Source: Helicobacter fennelliae
GTDB lineage: Bacteria; Campylobacterota; Campylobacteria; Campylobacterales; Helicobacteraceae
DNA: 64,000 bases
Reading direction: 5' to 3'
Assembly (NCBI RefSeq): GCF_900451005.1
Contig: NZ_UGIB01000001.1
Span: 434,001-498,000, forward strand
A program made the position numbers and the translations under genes. Below the pieces are notes generated by a model. That model made no database searches and was not told the origin of the DNA. It was given only the letters and a program-made list of their open reading frames with translations. Positions 27,619 through 37,767 of this stretch are shown here, in pieces (within the stretch, counting starts at the first letter, position 1; each line of letters opens with the position of its first letter).

Positions 27619-29241
27619 ATGTTTCATGGGACTTACATTCAGCAACGTATCCAAAAAGCAAATCAACTGCGAGAACAGCAAGCCAACCCATATCGAAACG
27701 ATGCTATCCGCACAATCACCAATAAAGCATTTTTGCAAAAATATCATTTTTTAAAAGAAAATCCAGAATCTAGCGACAATCACACTCAATCAAATATTCA
27801 AGCCCAAAGCCAAACAAAATCTCAAATAGAATCCCAAACAGAATCAATAGTGGGGCGATTAAAATTTATGCGTATGATGGGTAAAGCCTGCTTTCTTAAA
27901 ATCGAAGATGAAAGTGGCGTGCTTCAAGCCTATCTTTCCAAAGATGATTTAGGCGAGGAGACATGGCATATTGTCAAAAAGATTTTAGAAGTTGGAGATA
28001 TTGTCAATATCAGCGGATTTGCGTTTGTAACCAAAACACAAGAACTCAGTATCCATGCCAAAAGTTTTAAGATTCTCACCAAATCAATCGTGCCATTGCC
28101 TGAGAAATTCCACGGGCTTACAGATGTCGAGCTCCGCTATCGACAGCGATATGTGGATTTGATTGTGAATCCTTCAGTCAAAGAAGTGTTTGTTTTGCGT
28201 AGTAAAATCATCTCTTATATTCGCAAATTTTTTGAAGAAAAAGGATTTTTAGAGGTTGAAACGCCAATGCTTCACCCAATTCCCGGCGGTGCAAATGCTA
28301 GACCATTTATCACACATCATAATGCCTTAGGCGTAGATCGGTATCTAAGAATCGCGCCGGAATTGTATTTGAAGCGATTGATTGTTGGCGGGTTTGAGGC
28401 GGTTTTTGAGATGAATCGCAACTTCCGCAATGAAGGTATGGATCACTCACATAATCCTGAATTTTCGATGATTGAATTTTATTGGGCGTATCATACATAT
28501 AAGGATTTGATCGCTTTGACAAAAGAATTTTTTGCGTATTTGCTTCAAAATCTCAATTTGCCACGCAAGATTCCGCATGCAGATGGCGAGATTGATTTTG
28601 ATGAGTGGAGGGTTTTGGGCTATCAAGAGAGCTTGATAGACATCGGGCAGATTCCGCAAGATGTCGTGCAAAATTGCGCTAAATTGCGCGCTTACCTAGA
28701 ATCTAAACACATCGTACTTGAGGCAAATATGAATTATGGGCAGTTGCAAGATGTCGCATTTAGCGAATATGTAGAATCTAAACTCATCAACCCAACTTTT
28801 ATCGTGGATTATCCGATTGAAATTAGCCCCTTGGCGCGCAGGAGCGATGTAGATTCTAGTGTTGCTGATAGATTTGAGCTTTTTATCGGTGGCAAAGAGA
28901 TCGCAAATGGATTTAGTGAGCTTAATGATCCACTCGATCAATACGAGCGATTTATGGCGCAAGTCAGGCAAAAAGACGCAGGCGATGAAGAGGCGCAATA
29001 TATGGACGAGGATTATGTATGGGCGTTAGGATATGGAATGCCCCCAACCGCAGGCGAAGGCATAGGCATAGATCGCTTGGTTATGCTTTTGACACAGAGC
29101 AAAACCATTAAAGATGTGATTTTGTTTCCTGCGATGAAGCCTACAAAAACAGAATCACAAGAAATAGCACAATCACAAAAAGCACAAAAAATAGATGCTA
29201 ACACAACCCTAACTTCAACACCACAAAGGAGCAAACAATGA
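27619..29241 (+). CDS. lysS: Lysyl-tRNA synthetase, class II
   Basis: Charges tRNA-Lys. The 540 residues comprise an N-terminal OB-fold anticodon domain (about 75-180) and the class II core with motif 2 ([20 protein letters not shown]) and motif 3 ([13 protein letters not shown]). Compared with the usual 490-505 residues there is a Ser/Gln-rich insertion (about 50-74) before VGRLKFMR, and a 25-residue polar C-terminal extension. Its TGA overlaps the glyA start (ATGA). Confidence 0.97.
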   Translation: MFHGTYIQQRIQKANQLREQQANPYRNDAIRTITNKAFLQKYHFLKENPESSDNHTQSNIQAQSQTKSQIESQTESIVGRLKFMRMMGKACFLKIEDESGVLQAYLSKDDLGEETWHIVKKILEVGDIVNISGFAFVTKTQELSIHAKSFKILTKSIVPLPEKFHGLTDVELRYRQRYVDLIVNPSVKEVFVLRSKIISYIRKFFEEKGFLEVETPMLHPIPGGANARPFITHHNALGVDRYLRIAPELYLKRLIVGGFEAVFEMNRNFRNEGMDHSHNPEFSMIEFYWAYHTYKDLIALTKEFFAYLLQNLNLPRKIPHADGEIDFDEWRVLGYQESLIDIGQIPQDVVQNCAKLRAYLESKHIVLEANMNYGQLQDVAFSEYVESKLINPTFIVDYPIEISPLARRSDVDSSVADRFELFIGGKEIANGFSELNDPLDQYERFMAQVRQKDAGDEEAQYMDEDYVWALGYGMPPTAGEGIGIDRLVMLLTQSKTIKDVILFPAMKPTKTESQEIAQSQKAQKIDANTTLTSTPQRSKQ

Positions 29242-30488
29242 GCTATAAAATAGAGCAAGTCGATAAAGAAATTTATGATCTTATCGCATTAGAGCTAAAG
29301 CGTCAAAACGATCATTTGGAGATGATTGCAAGTGAGAATTACACTTTTGAAGCCGTTATGGAGGCAATGGGAAGTGTTTTGACAAACAAATACGCTGAAG
29401 GGTATCCAAATAAGCGGTATTATGGCGGTTGCGAGTTTGTAGATAAAATCGAATCACTTGCTATTGAGCGCGTGAAGCAGCTATTTGGCTGTGCGTATGC
29501 AAATGTGCAGCCACATTCTGGCTCTCAAGCAAATGGTGCGGTTTATAATGCGCTTTTAAAGCCTTATGATAAGATTCTAGGAATGGATCTAAGCCATGGC
29601 GGACATCTCACACATGGCGCAAAAGTAAGTATGACAGGGCAAGTGTATCAAAGCTTTTTTTATGGCGTTGGGCTTGATGGCAGGATAGATTATAATCAAG
29701 TGCGAGAAATCGCAAAAATAGTCAAACCTCGCCTTATTGTGTGTGGATTTTCAGCTTATACGCGCGAGCTTGATTTTGCGAAATTTAGAGAGATCGCAGA
29801 TGAAGTGGGAGCGTTATTAATGGCTGATGTCGCTCATATCGCCGGGCTTGTTGTCGCTGGAGAATACCCCAATCCATTTCCACATTGTGATATTGTAACC
29901 TCAACCACACACAAAACCTTGCGAGGTGCAAGAGGCGGGATTATCCTCACAAATAACGAAGAAATCGCTACTAAAATAGATAAAAGCGTATTTCCGGGAC
30001 TTCAAGGCGGTCCTTTGATGAATATCATTGCAGCTAAAGCGGTTGGATTCAAGGAGAATCTAAAGCCTGAGTGGAAGATTTATGCTAAACAAGTCAAAGC
30101 AAATATCAAAAAAATGGCAGAGGCTTTGATACAAAGAGGATATGATCTTGTGAGTGGTGGAAGTGATAATCACTTGATTTTGATGAGCTTTTTGGATAAA
30201 GAGTTTAGCGGAAAAGACGCAGATATGGCTTTAGGAAATGCCGGAATAACCGTGAATAAAAACACTGTTCCGGGTGAGAAAAGAAGCCCATTTGTTACAA
30301 GCGGGATTCGGATTGGCTCGCCTGCACTTACATCAAGAGGTATGAAAGAGAAAGAATTTGAGTGGATAGCTGGAAAAATCGCTGATATTTTGGATAATAT
30401 TAACGATACCAAACTACAACATACAATCAAAGAAGAGATTAAAGAGCTCAACAAAAATTTTGTGGTGTATAAAAAGCCTATTTTTTAG
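29238..30488 (+). CDS. glyA: Serine hydroxymethyltransferase
   Basis: PLP enzyme interconverting serine and glycine with tetrahydrofolate, the main one-carbon source. The 416 residues match the family. The PLP lysine lies in [14 protein letters not shown] (about 230), with [19 protein letters not shown] and HSGSQAN as substrate and cofactor sites. It is coupled to lysS by an ATGA overlap. The order lysS-glyA-DUF1882 is as in H. pylori. Confidence 0.98.
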   Translation: MSYKIEQVDKEIYDLIALELKRQNDHLEMIASENYTFEAVMEAMGSVLTNKYAEGYPNKRYYGGCEFVDKIESLAIERVKQLFGCAYANVQPHSGSQANGAVYNALLKPYDKILGMDLSHGGHLTHGAKVSMTGQVYQSFFYGVGLDGRIDYNQVREIAKIVKPRLIVCGFSAYTRELDFAKFREIADEVGALLMADVAHIAGLVVAGEYPNPFPHCDIVTSTTHKTLRGARGGIILTNNEEIATKIDKSVFPGLQGGPLMNIIAAKAVGFKENLKPEWKIYAKQVKANIKKMAEALIQRGYDLVSGGSDNHLILMSFLDKEFSGKDADMALGNAGITVNKNTVPGEKRSPFVTSGIRIGSPALTSRGMKEKEFEWIAGKIADILDNINDTKLQHTIKEEIKELNKNFVVYKKPIF

Positions 30489-30519
30489 AGAGTAATTTAA
30501 GAGGCAAAAAGGGGCAAAT

Positions 30520-31062
30520 ATGACTGAAATGGATATGAAACTCATCAAAATGTATACATCTTTTTATTATAAAAAGGTTGATGGGCTTGGTCAGAAAATT
30601 CAGTATATGGGAAGGCTACTTTTTGATAGATACGAGAGAGTCGATAGTATGCTTACAAGCCAAATCATCAGAGATCATTTAGCAAGAAAAATAGTTGTCG
30701 CGCACAGCTTGATTTTGCCAAATAACAAAATAGAAAATATTGTGTTTGATTATAATGGCAGAAATCCTGATAGATTCTACCAAAAAGCACAACTCATGCT
30801 ACGCAATGAAGGGTTTATTAACTTTACTGCATATAATTCTAAAACTTCTGGTCATCTTCATCTGTATATCCACAAAGGACATACAGATTTGGGCGAGGGG
30901 CAGAGATTGGCACAATTACTTTCTTTGAAATTAGGACAAAAGATTCCGCTTGAATGGAGAATGTTTCCAAACAACAATCTACCTAAGGATTTTAATATTT
31001 TAGCGTTGCCTTATGAAGTGTTTGCAAAAGAACGTGGAGCTTCGTGGGCAAGACATATGTAA
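30520..31062 (+). CDS. DUF1882 protein (HP0184-like)
   Basis: A 180-residue soluble protein conserved in Helicobacter at this position. It has no signal peptide or membrane segment. Visible features are [17 protein letters not shown] and [20 protein letters not shown], a His-rich pattern that could be a catalytic or metal site. Function unknown. It lies 31 nt after glyA with AAGAGG/GGGGC before the ATG, probably in the same operon. Confidence 0.85.
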   Translation: MTEMDMKLIKMYTSFYYKKVDGLGQKIQYMGRLLFDRYERVDSMLTSQIIRDHLARKIVVAHSLILPNNKIENIVFDYNGRNPDRFYQKAQLMLRNEGFINFTAYNSKTSGHLHLYIHKGHTDLGEGQRLAQLLSLKLGQKIPLEWRMFPNNNLPKDFNILALPYEVFAKERGASWARHM

Positions 31063-31084
31063 CCACCAATAAGGAGTGTAAGTC

Positions 31085-32011
31085 ATGGAAGATCGAAAAG
31101 AATTAAATGAGATTTTGTTAGGTGAGAGAAAAAAATCCTCAAGTGGCAAAAAAGCCGTATTTGTAGTGCTTGTAGCCGTCATTGTTATCGTTGTCATCGC
31201 ATTTGTGATGTGGAAGGTATTAAGCCCAAAAGAAGAGTTACCTACAACCCCTAATGTTGGCATTGATTCTACAACAATGAAGCCTTTAGATTCATCAAAT
31301 GGAGACAATATCTTTGGCAATGGCTTTGTGGATTTTGATTCGCTTAATACTGATACAAATCCTGCCAATACAAGCAATCATACACAATCAGAGCCAAATG
31401 ACACAAAGCCATTTGATATGAATTTTGGTTCTGAAAATGACACAAAAGAATCAAACCTAGAATCCGCTCTGCCATCAAATATAGAATCTAGCACGCATCA
31501 AGCAAGCAAGAAAGAAACAGACATTGATGCAGCGATGAAAAATATCCCCGCTTTGATAGAAGAAGCCCCAAAACCAAAGCAAACTACTAGTCCTGCCAAG
31601 CCAACTACAAATCCTAAGCCACAAAAAGACTCACAAAGCATTCAAGCCCCTAAACAAACCCAAACCCCGCAGACACAAAAGCCAAAAGAGCCTATCGCAA
31701 CGCCCACAAAGCCCTCACACACAAGCACTACTCAGACATCAAATACAAATAACACAAACGCGAGTGCAAATAATGGCTTAGCACCGACAAAAGGATTTTA
31801 TTGGCAGATTGGTTCATTTGAAAAAGATCCAAATAATGAATTTTTGACACTCATCAAAAAATACCCTTACAGAATCCAGCACACCAAAAAAGACAATACG
31901 CCAACGACACGATACTTACTTGGACCATACAAAACCAAAAACGAAGCTCCAAATAAACAAGAAATAGCAGATTTGTTTAAAGAAAATCCAACGCCTGTTG
32001 AGATTCCATAA
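31085..32011 (+). CDS. SPOR-domain inner-membrane protein
   Basis: Bitopic protein: cytoplasmic N-terminus of about 23 residues, one transmembrane helix (about 24-46), a long Pro/Thr/Lys/Gln-rich periplasmic linker (about 50-235) and a C-terminal SPOR domain beginning GFYWQIGSFEKDP. SPOR domains bind denuded glycan strands at septa, so a role in division or envelope constriction is expected. The linker includes octamer-encoded ESS stretches. RBS AAGGAG. The position after DUF1882 matches HP0185. Confidence 0.85.
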   Translation: MEDRKELNEILLGERKKSSSGKKAVFVVLVAVIVIVVIAFVMWKVLSPKEELPTTPNVGIDSTTMKPLDSSNGDNIFGNGFVDFDSLNTDTNPANTSNHTQSEPNDTKPFDMNFGSENDTKESNLESALPSNIESSTHQASKKETDIDAAMKNIPALIEEAPKPKQTTSPAKPTTNPKPQKDSQSIQAPKQTQTPQTQKPKEPIATPTKPSHTSTTQTSNTNNTNASANNGLAPTKGFYWQIGSFEKDPNNEFLTLIKKYPYRIQHTKKDNTPTTRYLLGPYKTKNEAPNKQEIADLFKENPTPVEIP

Positions 32012-32048
32012 TACAACGCCCGCAATGTTTATTGTGGGCAAAATGCAA

Positions 32049-32124
32049 GACCCCTTCATCTAGCGGTCAAGGATACTGCCCTTTCTAGGCAGTTACGGAA
32101 GTTCAAATCTTTCAGGGGTCGCCA
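32049..32124 (+). tRNA. tRNA-Glu (anticodon TTC)
   Basis: Cloverleaf with acceptor stem GACCCCT/AGGGGTC, anticodon stem CTGCC/GGCAG around loop CTTTCTA (anticodon TTC), T-arm with GTTCAAATC, discriminator G and encoded CCA. Total 76 nt. Confidence 0.96.
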
Positions 32125-32128
32125 AAAG

Positions 32129-32144
32129 TGGAATTAAAATTGCT
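32129..32144 (+). promoter_or_regulatory. Sigma54 (RpoN) -24/-12 promoter of flgBC-fliE
   Basis: TGGAATT-AAAA-TTGCT matches the sigma54 consensus (TGG, four-base gap, TTGC) with the required 12-nt distance between the first G of GG and the G of GC. It begins 5 nt after the tRNA-Glu CCA and 46 nt before flgB. Flagellar rod and hook genes are often RpoN-controlled in Helicobacter. Confidence 0.75.
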
Positions 32145-32174
32145 TCTCTTTAGAATCAAAGTTAAGGAGGCATT

Positions 32175-32621
32175 ATGGTTTCATTTGCAGTAGAATCTAA
32201 AATCTATCCACTTGTTTATAAAGCATTAGACTATCGCTCTTTCCGACAAGATCTCATCGCAAGCAATATAGCCAATCAAGATACGCCTTTTTATCGCCCA
32301 AGAGATATTGAATTCACTCAGACATTAGCCACGCAAGAAGCCGAGATTCTCGATCATAAAGCTCCACAAATCCTCCAAATGGCACAAACAAGTAGCAAGC
32401 ACCTTAGCCTAGAAAATAGTAGCGTTTCTAAATCTGTATATAAACCAGATTTATTCTTTCGAGATGGGCATTTGGCTAGAAATGACGGCAATAGCGTTGA
32501 TTTGGATATTGAGACAACAGAGCTTGGCAAAAACTCTGTCGTGTATCAAGCACTCACAACAGCACTCAAAAAGCACAAAGGGCTTTTAAATTACGCGATT
32601 GAAGCCGGAAAAAATATTTAA
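32175..32621 (+). CDS. flgB: Flagellar basal-body rod protein FlgB
   Basis: Proximal rod subunit, 148 residues. The N-terminal rod signature is FRQDLIASNIANQDTPFYRPRDI and the C-terminal coiled-coil segment includes YQALTTALKKHKGLLNYAI. Exported by the flagellar type III apparatus, hence no signal peptide. Strong RBS TAAGGAGG. First gene of flgB-flgC-fliE, downstream of the sigma54 promoter. Confidence 0.97.
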   Translation: MVSFAVESKIYPLVYKALDYRSFRQDLIASNIANQDTPFYRPRDIEFTQTLATQEAEILDHKAPQILQMAQTSSKHLSLENSSVSKSVYKPDLFFRDGHLARNDGNSVDLDIETTELGKNSVVYQALTTALKKHKGLLNYAIEAGKNI

Positions 32622-32631
32622 AGGGTAGATT

Positions 32632-33126
32632 ATGAATTTTTTTAACTCATTTGATATTAGCGGATATGGCTTATCAGCCCAACGCATTCGAGCAAATCTC
32701 ATCTCTGCAAATATCGCTAATGCAAATACAACAAGAACCGATGAGGGCGGACCTTATAGAAGACAGATGATTTCTTTTCGGGCATTTGATTTTAATAAAC
32801 TTTTGAATGAAAAATTGGGTAAAAACTCCAATAATACAGAATATGAAGACCCATTGAATGAGGGAGATTTGGGCGAGTTACCAAAACCTGCTATAATGGG
32901 CGTTTATGTCGATAAAATCATTCGAGACGATAGACAGCCATTGATGAAGTATGAGCCAAGCCACCCAGATGCAAACTCTGAAGGTTATGTCGCTTATCCA
33001 AATATCAATCCAGTTGTCGAAATGGCTGATTTGATTGAAGCGACACGGGCATATCAAGCAAATGTCGCAGCATTTCAAAGCGCAAAAAATATGGCAAGCA
33101 ATGCGATTTTGATGATGCAAGCGTAA
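32632..33126 (+). CDS. flgC: Flagellar basal-body rod protein FlgC
   Basis: Proximal rod subunit, 164 residues. It starts with FDISGYGLSAQRIRANLISA then NIANANTTRT, and ends with the conserved VVEMADLIEATRAYQANVAA. It follows flgB by 10 nt. Confidence 0.97.
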   Translation: MNFFNSFDISGYGLSAQRIRANLISANIANANTTRTDEGGPYRRQMISFRAFDFNKLLNEKLGKNSNNTEYEDPLNEGDLGELPKPAIMGVYVDKIIRDDRQPLMKYEPSHPDANSEGYVAYPNINPVVEMADLIEATRAYQANVAAFQSAKNMASNAILMMQA

Positions 33127-33170
33127 TGATTTGCGACAATTAAGATTAATGATTACAAATAAGGGTTTTT

Positions 33171-33476
33171 ATGGAAGAGATTAAAAACATTGGATTAGCT
33201 CCAAATCTTAGCACACATTCTAAAACTTCTCACATCTCTACACAAAGCAAAGATAGTGGAGAATTTAGCAAAATGCTTAAAAAATCTATCGATGAGCTCA
33301 ATCAAGTGCAAGAGACATCAGATAGAGCATTAGCAGATATGGCAAGCGGACAGCTCAAAGATTTACATCAAGCAGCTATTGCAATCGGCAAGGCTGAAAC
33401 AAGTATGAAGCTTATGCTTGAAGTGCGCAATAAGGCACTTAGCGCATATAAAGAAATCCTAAGGACTCAAGTTTAG
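33171..33476 (+). CDS. fliE: Flagellar hook-basal body protein FliE
   Basis: Links the MS ring to the rod; 101 residues. The C-terminal half is typical: FSKMLKKSIDELNQVQ, then DLHQAAIAIGKAETSMKLML and VRNKALSAYKEILRTQV. Third gene of the rod operon, followed 11 nt later by the penicillin-binding protein. Confidence 0.95.
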   Translation: MEEIKNIGLAPNLSTHSKTSHISTQSKDSGEFSKMLKKSIDELNQVQETSDRALADMASGQLKDLHQAAIAIGKAETSMKLMLEVRNKALSAYKEILRTQV

Positions 33477-33487
33477 CTTGTGATTGA

Positions 33488-35260
33488 ATGGACGACAAAA
33501 TCAATAAATCACAATGTATTTTAATTATTTTTGCTTTTTTATGCCTAGCACTTTTGATTTTCATCATAGTTTTGTATTTCAAAATCATTCTTCCTCGCAA
33601 AATGCCAACTCTTATAATCCAAAAAAACGATGTCGCAGTGCGTGGAAGTGTTTTAACACAAGATAATTATTCCCTCGCTCGAAGCAAAAAGCTCTACAAA
33701 CTCGGCTTTAATCCACGATCGATTGATCCTGATAAAAAAGAGCTTTTTGTAAAACTTTTGAGTATTTATAGCGACATTCCAGAATCCACCATACAAGAAG
33801 CCCTCAAACAGCCTAAATATAGGATTCTCTCCTATGCCATAAGCCCCAACACAGCTGCAAATCTCAAAACACTCAACGCAAAACTTTTGACATATAATGT
33901 CTTTCAAGATTATGAAGATGAAAGTGGCAAGCTTATCCAAAAAATGGGCTTAAGCGTCGAAGTGAGCGGGGTTGATAGAGAATACCCATACGAGAATCTC
34001 TTAGAGCCAATTGTCGGCTACACACAAAAAGATCAAAATGGCGATATGACAATCCCAAAGGGCGTAGGAGGCATAGAGAAATTCCAAGAAACAACGCTTA
34101 GAGCCATAAGCGATGGCTTCATAACCGGCAAGCGCGACATCGGCTTTAATGTCATCTACAACAAAATCTCCCAAAGTCAAAAACGGCTTGATGGATTTGA
34201 TGTGCGTTTGGGTATCTCTTTGAGGCTTCAGCAGCAAATCGAGGAGATTTTAGATTCTGTGTTCCAGCAATATCAATCCGAAGAGATCATCGCAGGAATC
34301 CTTAACCCAACCAACGGGCAGATTCTAGCCCTTGCTACAACAAATAGATTTAACCCCAAAGCCATAAAAAAAGAGCAATACCCCAATCTCAACATTAAAG
34401 CCATAGAATCTTTTGAGCCCGGAAGCACGATAAAACCTCTTGTGTATTCACTACTCATCGAAAAAAAGCTCATCAATCCTTTGGCGCATATTGATCTTAA
34501 TAATGGCTACTATCGCGTCGGAAAATATATGATTAGAGATGATGTGATTATGCCTAAAAACCCTACGATTGAAGATGTGCTTTTGCGCTCAAGCAATGTC
34601 GGAATGGTCAAACTCTCCATGCTTTTGAGCGGAAAGGAATTTTATGATGGCTTGCGAGATTTTGGATTAGCACAACTCACAGGCATTGATTTGCCCTATG
34701 AAAAAGATGGCATAATCCCATCTATCCGAGAATTAAGCCAAGAATCCTCCGCAGCTAAAGCCTCCGCTTCGTATGGATACAAAATCCGCGTTACATTTAT
34801 GCAGCTTTTGCGCTCTTATGGGGTATTTTTAAATGGCGGTTTTTTGGTTACGCCACACATTACGCAAAACTTCATCGCACCTGATGGGCAAATCTATGTC
34901 CCGACACTTCCGCAGCCAAAGCAAGTGCTATCAAGCTTGAGTGCCAAAAAAATAGAGGAATTGCTCGTGCGTATTGTAGAAAATGGCACAGGTAAGGCAG
35001 CCAAAGTAGAAGGCATTATAGTCGGTGGCAAAACAGGCACCGCAAGAGTGGCGACGACAAGCGGTTATGGCGAAACTTACACTGGTTCATTTTTTGGGTT
35101 TGCTAAAGATAGAGAGAATACATATATAATCGGTGTTGTCGCATTTGGCTCTCACGGAAAGCATTATTATGGCGGGCAGACGGCTGCGCCTATTTTTAAG
35201 CATATTGTAGAAGCAATGGTTACACAAGGCTATCTAAAATTACAAAAGGATAAAAAATGA
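33488..35260 (+). CDS. ftsI: Division-type penicillin-binding protein (FtsI/PBP2 family)
   Basis: Peptidoglycan transpeptidase, 590 residues, with an N-terminal anchor helix (about 9-33), a pedestal domain and a transpeptidase domain. The active-site motifs are intact: SxxK as GSTIKP (about 318), SxN as SSN, and KTG as GGKTGTARV (about 515). Located after fliE, as for HP1556 in H. pylori. Its stop overlaps the next start (ATGA), coupling it to a periplasmic thiol oxidoreductase. Confidence 0.94.
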   Translation: MDDKINKSQCILIIFAFLCLALLIFIIVLYFKIILPRKMPTLIIQKNDVAVRGSVLTQDNYSLARSKKLYKLGFNPRSIDPDKKELFVKLLSIYSDIPESTIQEALKQPKYRILSYAISPNTAANLKTLNAKLLTYNVFQDYEDESGKLIQKMGLSVEVSGVDREYPYENLLEPIVGYTQKDQNGDMTIPKGVGGIEKFQETTLRAISDGFITGKRDIGFNVIYNKISQSQKRLDGFDVRLGISLRLQQQIEEILDSVFQQYQSEEIIAGILNPTNGQILALATTNRFNPKAIKKEQYPNLNIKAIESFEPGSTIKPLVYSLLIEKKLINPLAHIDLNNGYYRVGKYMIRDDVIMPKNPTIEDVLLRSSNVGMVKLSMLLSGKEFYDGLRDFGLAQLTGIDLPYEKDGIIPSIRELSQESSAAKASASYGYKIRVTFMQLLRSYGVFLNGGFLVTPHITQNFIAPDGQIYVPTLPQPKQVLSSLSAKKIEELLVRIVENGTGKAAKVEGIIVGGKTGTARVATTSGYGETYTGSFFGFAKDRENTYIIGVVAFGSHGKHYYGGQTAAPIFKHIVEAMVTQGYLKLQKDKK

Positions 35261-35982
35261 GAAAAACATTACCATTAGGAATTTTTATTTTGGCATTAGG
35301 ATTTGTGGGATTGGGGCATTTGTATGCTGATAATGCCGCAATCACTGAGGTTTTTAAATCGCGCGGATATGATGTGAAAATTATCAGCACTCAAGATTCT
35401 GGGCTCAAAGATTTTGAGTTTGTGATTGTTGCGCAGGAGAATTTCTGGATTCCATTCCTAGCAAGTCAGAGCAAAAAAGTCCTCATCGGCGTAACGCCTG
35501 ATACGATTTTGAGCGAGGATAGTGGGTTTTCAAAACATCTCACAGAGACGATACAAAAAGTGCGCGACCACAATCAAACAATCACAGATAATGCCGTTGT
35601 GGCTATATTTGAGAAATACAAAATAAATGTCGTGCATTTTGCGGGCAAAAATGCAAAATCTGAATATCTTGTTTTGGATATAAATTGTCCGCATTGCCAA
35701 ACAGAAATCACCCAAAATTTTGCAAAACGACTCAAAAGTGGCGCGAATGTTTATGTGCTAGTTGCGGGCGTTTTGGGTATGGATTCTGCCAAAAAAGCGG
35801 CGACTTTTTATCAAGAGATAGAATCCAAAAAAAGCGACAAAGAAAAACAAGACTATATCAATGAGGTGTTTTCAAAAGGTATCAAGCCAAAAGACAATAT
35901 CGATATAACAAGAATTATGAATATCACCATAGAGCTAGGAGCAGCTGGGCTTCGTGGCGTGCCTTATGTGATTGAGCGATAG
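35257..35982 (+). CDS. DsbK/HP0231-like periplasmic thiol oxidoreductase
   Basis: A 241-residue exported thioredoxin-fold protein. Residues 1-25 are a signal peptide (MRKTLPLGIFILALGFVGLG). An N-terminal DsbC/DsbG-like region precedes the active site CPHC (about 149-152, DINCPHCQTEI). LGMDSAKKAA follows, and the cis-Pro is in RGVPYVIE at the end. The layout and the LGxxSAKKAA block match the H. pylori HP0231 (DsbK) protein as I remember it. ATGA overlap with ftsI. No DsbB/DsbI partner in the window. Confidence 0.8.
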   Translation: MRKTLPLGIFILALGFVGLGHLYADNAAITEVFKSRGYDVKIISTQDSGLKDFEFVIVAQENFWIPFLASQSKKVLIGVTPDTILSEDSGFSKHLTETIQKVRDHNQTITDNAVVAIFEKYKINVVHFAGKNAKSEYLVLDINCPHCQTEITQNFAKRLKSGANVYVLVAGVLGMDSAKKAATFYQEIESKKSDKEKQDYINEVFSKGIKPKDNIDITRIMNITIELGAAGLRGVPYVIER

Positions 35983-36693
35983 AGGTTAAGTGCCATTTGG
36001 TGTCAAATCACAGAATCTAGATTCTATATCATTTTTGTCGTCATTGCGAGACTTCCGCTAAGAAGTCGTGGCAATCTAGTAAAACTAGAATCTAATCTGT
36101 CATTCTTAAGCGCAAGCGAAAAATCCAGAAATAAAAAAATAAGAAAAGAGATAAATTAGATTCTATGGATTGCCACGCAAGGATAAACCTTGCTCGCAAT
36201 GACAAGCCTGCCCTGTCATTGCGAGGACGACAGGACGAAGCAAAAGAGAATCCAAAAATAGAGAATTTTTACACGCTCTTTTGTGTCTGCATAGAATCTA
36301 TCTTTATTGTCATGTCTTAAGGAGTGCATAGCACGACTAAAGAATCCAGAAAAAAGCAATAAATAGAAATAAAAAAATCAAGTCTGCATAAGCAAAGCCT
36401 AGATTCTTCGGCAAGCCTCAGAATGAAGAGGTAATGCGTCATTGCGAGCAAAATTTTCAAATTTTGCGTGGCAATCTGCTTTTTGATTTTAGATTCTATA
36501 AAAACAAAAAGAGCGTGTAAAAATTCTAGATTTTAAGATGAGTTTGCAAGGGTTTGCAAGAGCTTGATAAATTGTGAAGTTTTGAGCAAGGAGATAAGGC
36601 TAATCGCCTATCGACGAAGTAAAAAACAAACTCATAGCTTAAAATCGCTTAAAAGCCAGGATTTAGATTCTAGAATCTAGCTTTAAATCGCGA
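35983..36693. repeat. Gene-free repeat mosaic (region C)
   Basis: No coding sequence is seen. It contains CATTGCGAG-type repeats at about 36047-36075, 36170-36245 and 36436-36478. At 36527-36660 there is an element whose ends (GATTTTAAGATGAGTTTG and AAAATCGCTTAAAAGC) match those of 50558-50681 but with a different centre, including hairpin GATAAGGC/GCCTATC. The palindrome TAGATTCTAGAATCTA is at 36664-36679, beside the end of the next minus-strand gene. Confidence 0.75.
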
Positions 36694-37443
36694 CTACTCC
36701 CACACGATAGCAACAAGTGCGGTAAATGGATTAGGCCCATCGCTGCTTGCACTCTCTCCGCCAAATGGACGCAGATCAAGCACACTCATAAGTAAGCCCA
36801 TTTTCTTTCTATCATCAAGATAGCCAGAAAGACATTCTTCTAAGCATTTTGGCGCGGATTCTATATCTTTGAGATTAGGCTTTCCTTTTGGCGCATACAC
36901 AAGCGGAATCACAAAAAGCGCAACTTTAAAGCTCGCACCATTAGCCAAAGAAACCATCTCCACTTTAGCACTTTTTATGTCTTTGAGTTGATTGAGTGCT
37001 TTTTGTATGCGCTCACAACACGCACTATCAAACTTCCAGCGCGCATTTTCGCTGATATTAAGCCAAAGTTTTTTGGATTCTATATAGGCTTCAAATTGCT
37101 TATTTGTGCTCATACACCAAAAATCTACAAACCGCCATTTATCCTTAGGCTTGCTTTCTTTGCCCTCGCTTGACATTGGCTGCTTGATATCAACGTGGCA
37201 TTCACTCCAAGCATAAGGCGTGAGCGAATGGATTGCGTAAGAGATACTAGAATAGGCCTTTTTCTCCTCATAGGCAAGCGGAAACTCGCCGATGTCCTCA
37301 TAGATTCTAAGATTTAGCACAAAAACCTGCTCGCCAAGCTCTTTAAAAAAGCCCTTAAAAGCCCGCCCATTTGTAAGGCTATCAGATTTGTAGTAAGAAT
37401 CTAGTAGCCTCACATTTGCATTGCTTGGAAGTTGGTAGGTCAT
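36694..37443 (-). CDS. Hypothetical protein, unknown family
   Basis: A 249-residue soluble protein without signal peptide or membrane segments. I do not recognise it. Features: LGEQVFVLNLRIYEDIGEFP, a Trp-rich centre (AWSECHVDI, KWRFVDFWCMST), DSACCERIQKAL and a C-terminal PFGGESASSDGPNPFTALVA. AAGGA precedes the ATG. First member here of a small minus-strand patch with a zinc-ribbon membrane protein and a broken TM2 gene; codon usage looks ordinary for the window. Confidence 0.6.
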   Translation of the reverse strand: MTYQLPSNANVRLLDSYYKSDSLTNGRAFKGFFKELGEQVFVLNLRIYEDIGEFPLAYEEKKAYSSISYAIHSLTPYAWSECHVDIKQPMSSEGKESKPKDKWRFVDFWCMSTNKQFEAYIESKKLWLNISENARWKFDSACCERIQKALNQLKDIKSAKVEMVSLANGASFKVALFVIPLVYAPKGKPNLKDIESAPKCLEECLSGYLDDRKKMGLLMSVLDLRPFGGESASSDGPNPFTALVAIVWE

Positions 37444-37458
37444 GATTAAATATCCTTT

Positions 37459-37764
37459 TTAAACTTTTTCTTTATATTTGACATCGCCTTCGCTCTCATA
37501 ACCACAACTCTTGCATTTCCAAGTGATCCTTTTAACGCCCACTCGATAATGTTCCTTCTTGTTGTTTGCGATTTTAGAGATAGTGGATTCTGTAATAGTT
37601 TTTGTATCTAGATAGTCTATACAAAAAACTTTACCACATTTTGGGTATTTGCTTTGATTTTGAAAATACATTATCATAAGATTTCCAACAGGCACGCAAA
37701 CAATAATAGCAATAATGCCAACCCAAAAAGCTCCACCAAACTCCATTGGTTTATCATCTAACAT
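37459..37764 (-). CDS. Small membrane protein with zinc-ribbon-like cysteines
   Basis: A 101-residue protein: one hydrophobic segment (about 10-34, AFWVGIIAIIVCVPVGNLMI), then YPKCGKVFCIDYL and C-terminal TWKCKSCGYESEGD. CxxxxC plus CxxC would make a four-cysteine zinc ribbon. AAGAAG before ATG. It starts 3 nt after the stop of the frameshifted TM2 gene, so both were probably co-transcribed. Function unknown. Confidence 0.6.
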   Translation of the reverse strand: MLDDKPMEFGGAFWVGIIAIIVCVPVGNLMIMYFQNQSKYPKCGKVFCIDYLDTKTITESTISKIANNKKEHYRVGVKRITWKCKSCGYESEGDVKYKEKV

Positions 37765-37767
37765 TTG

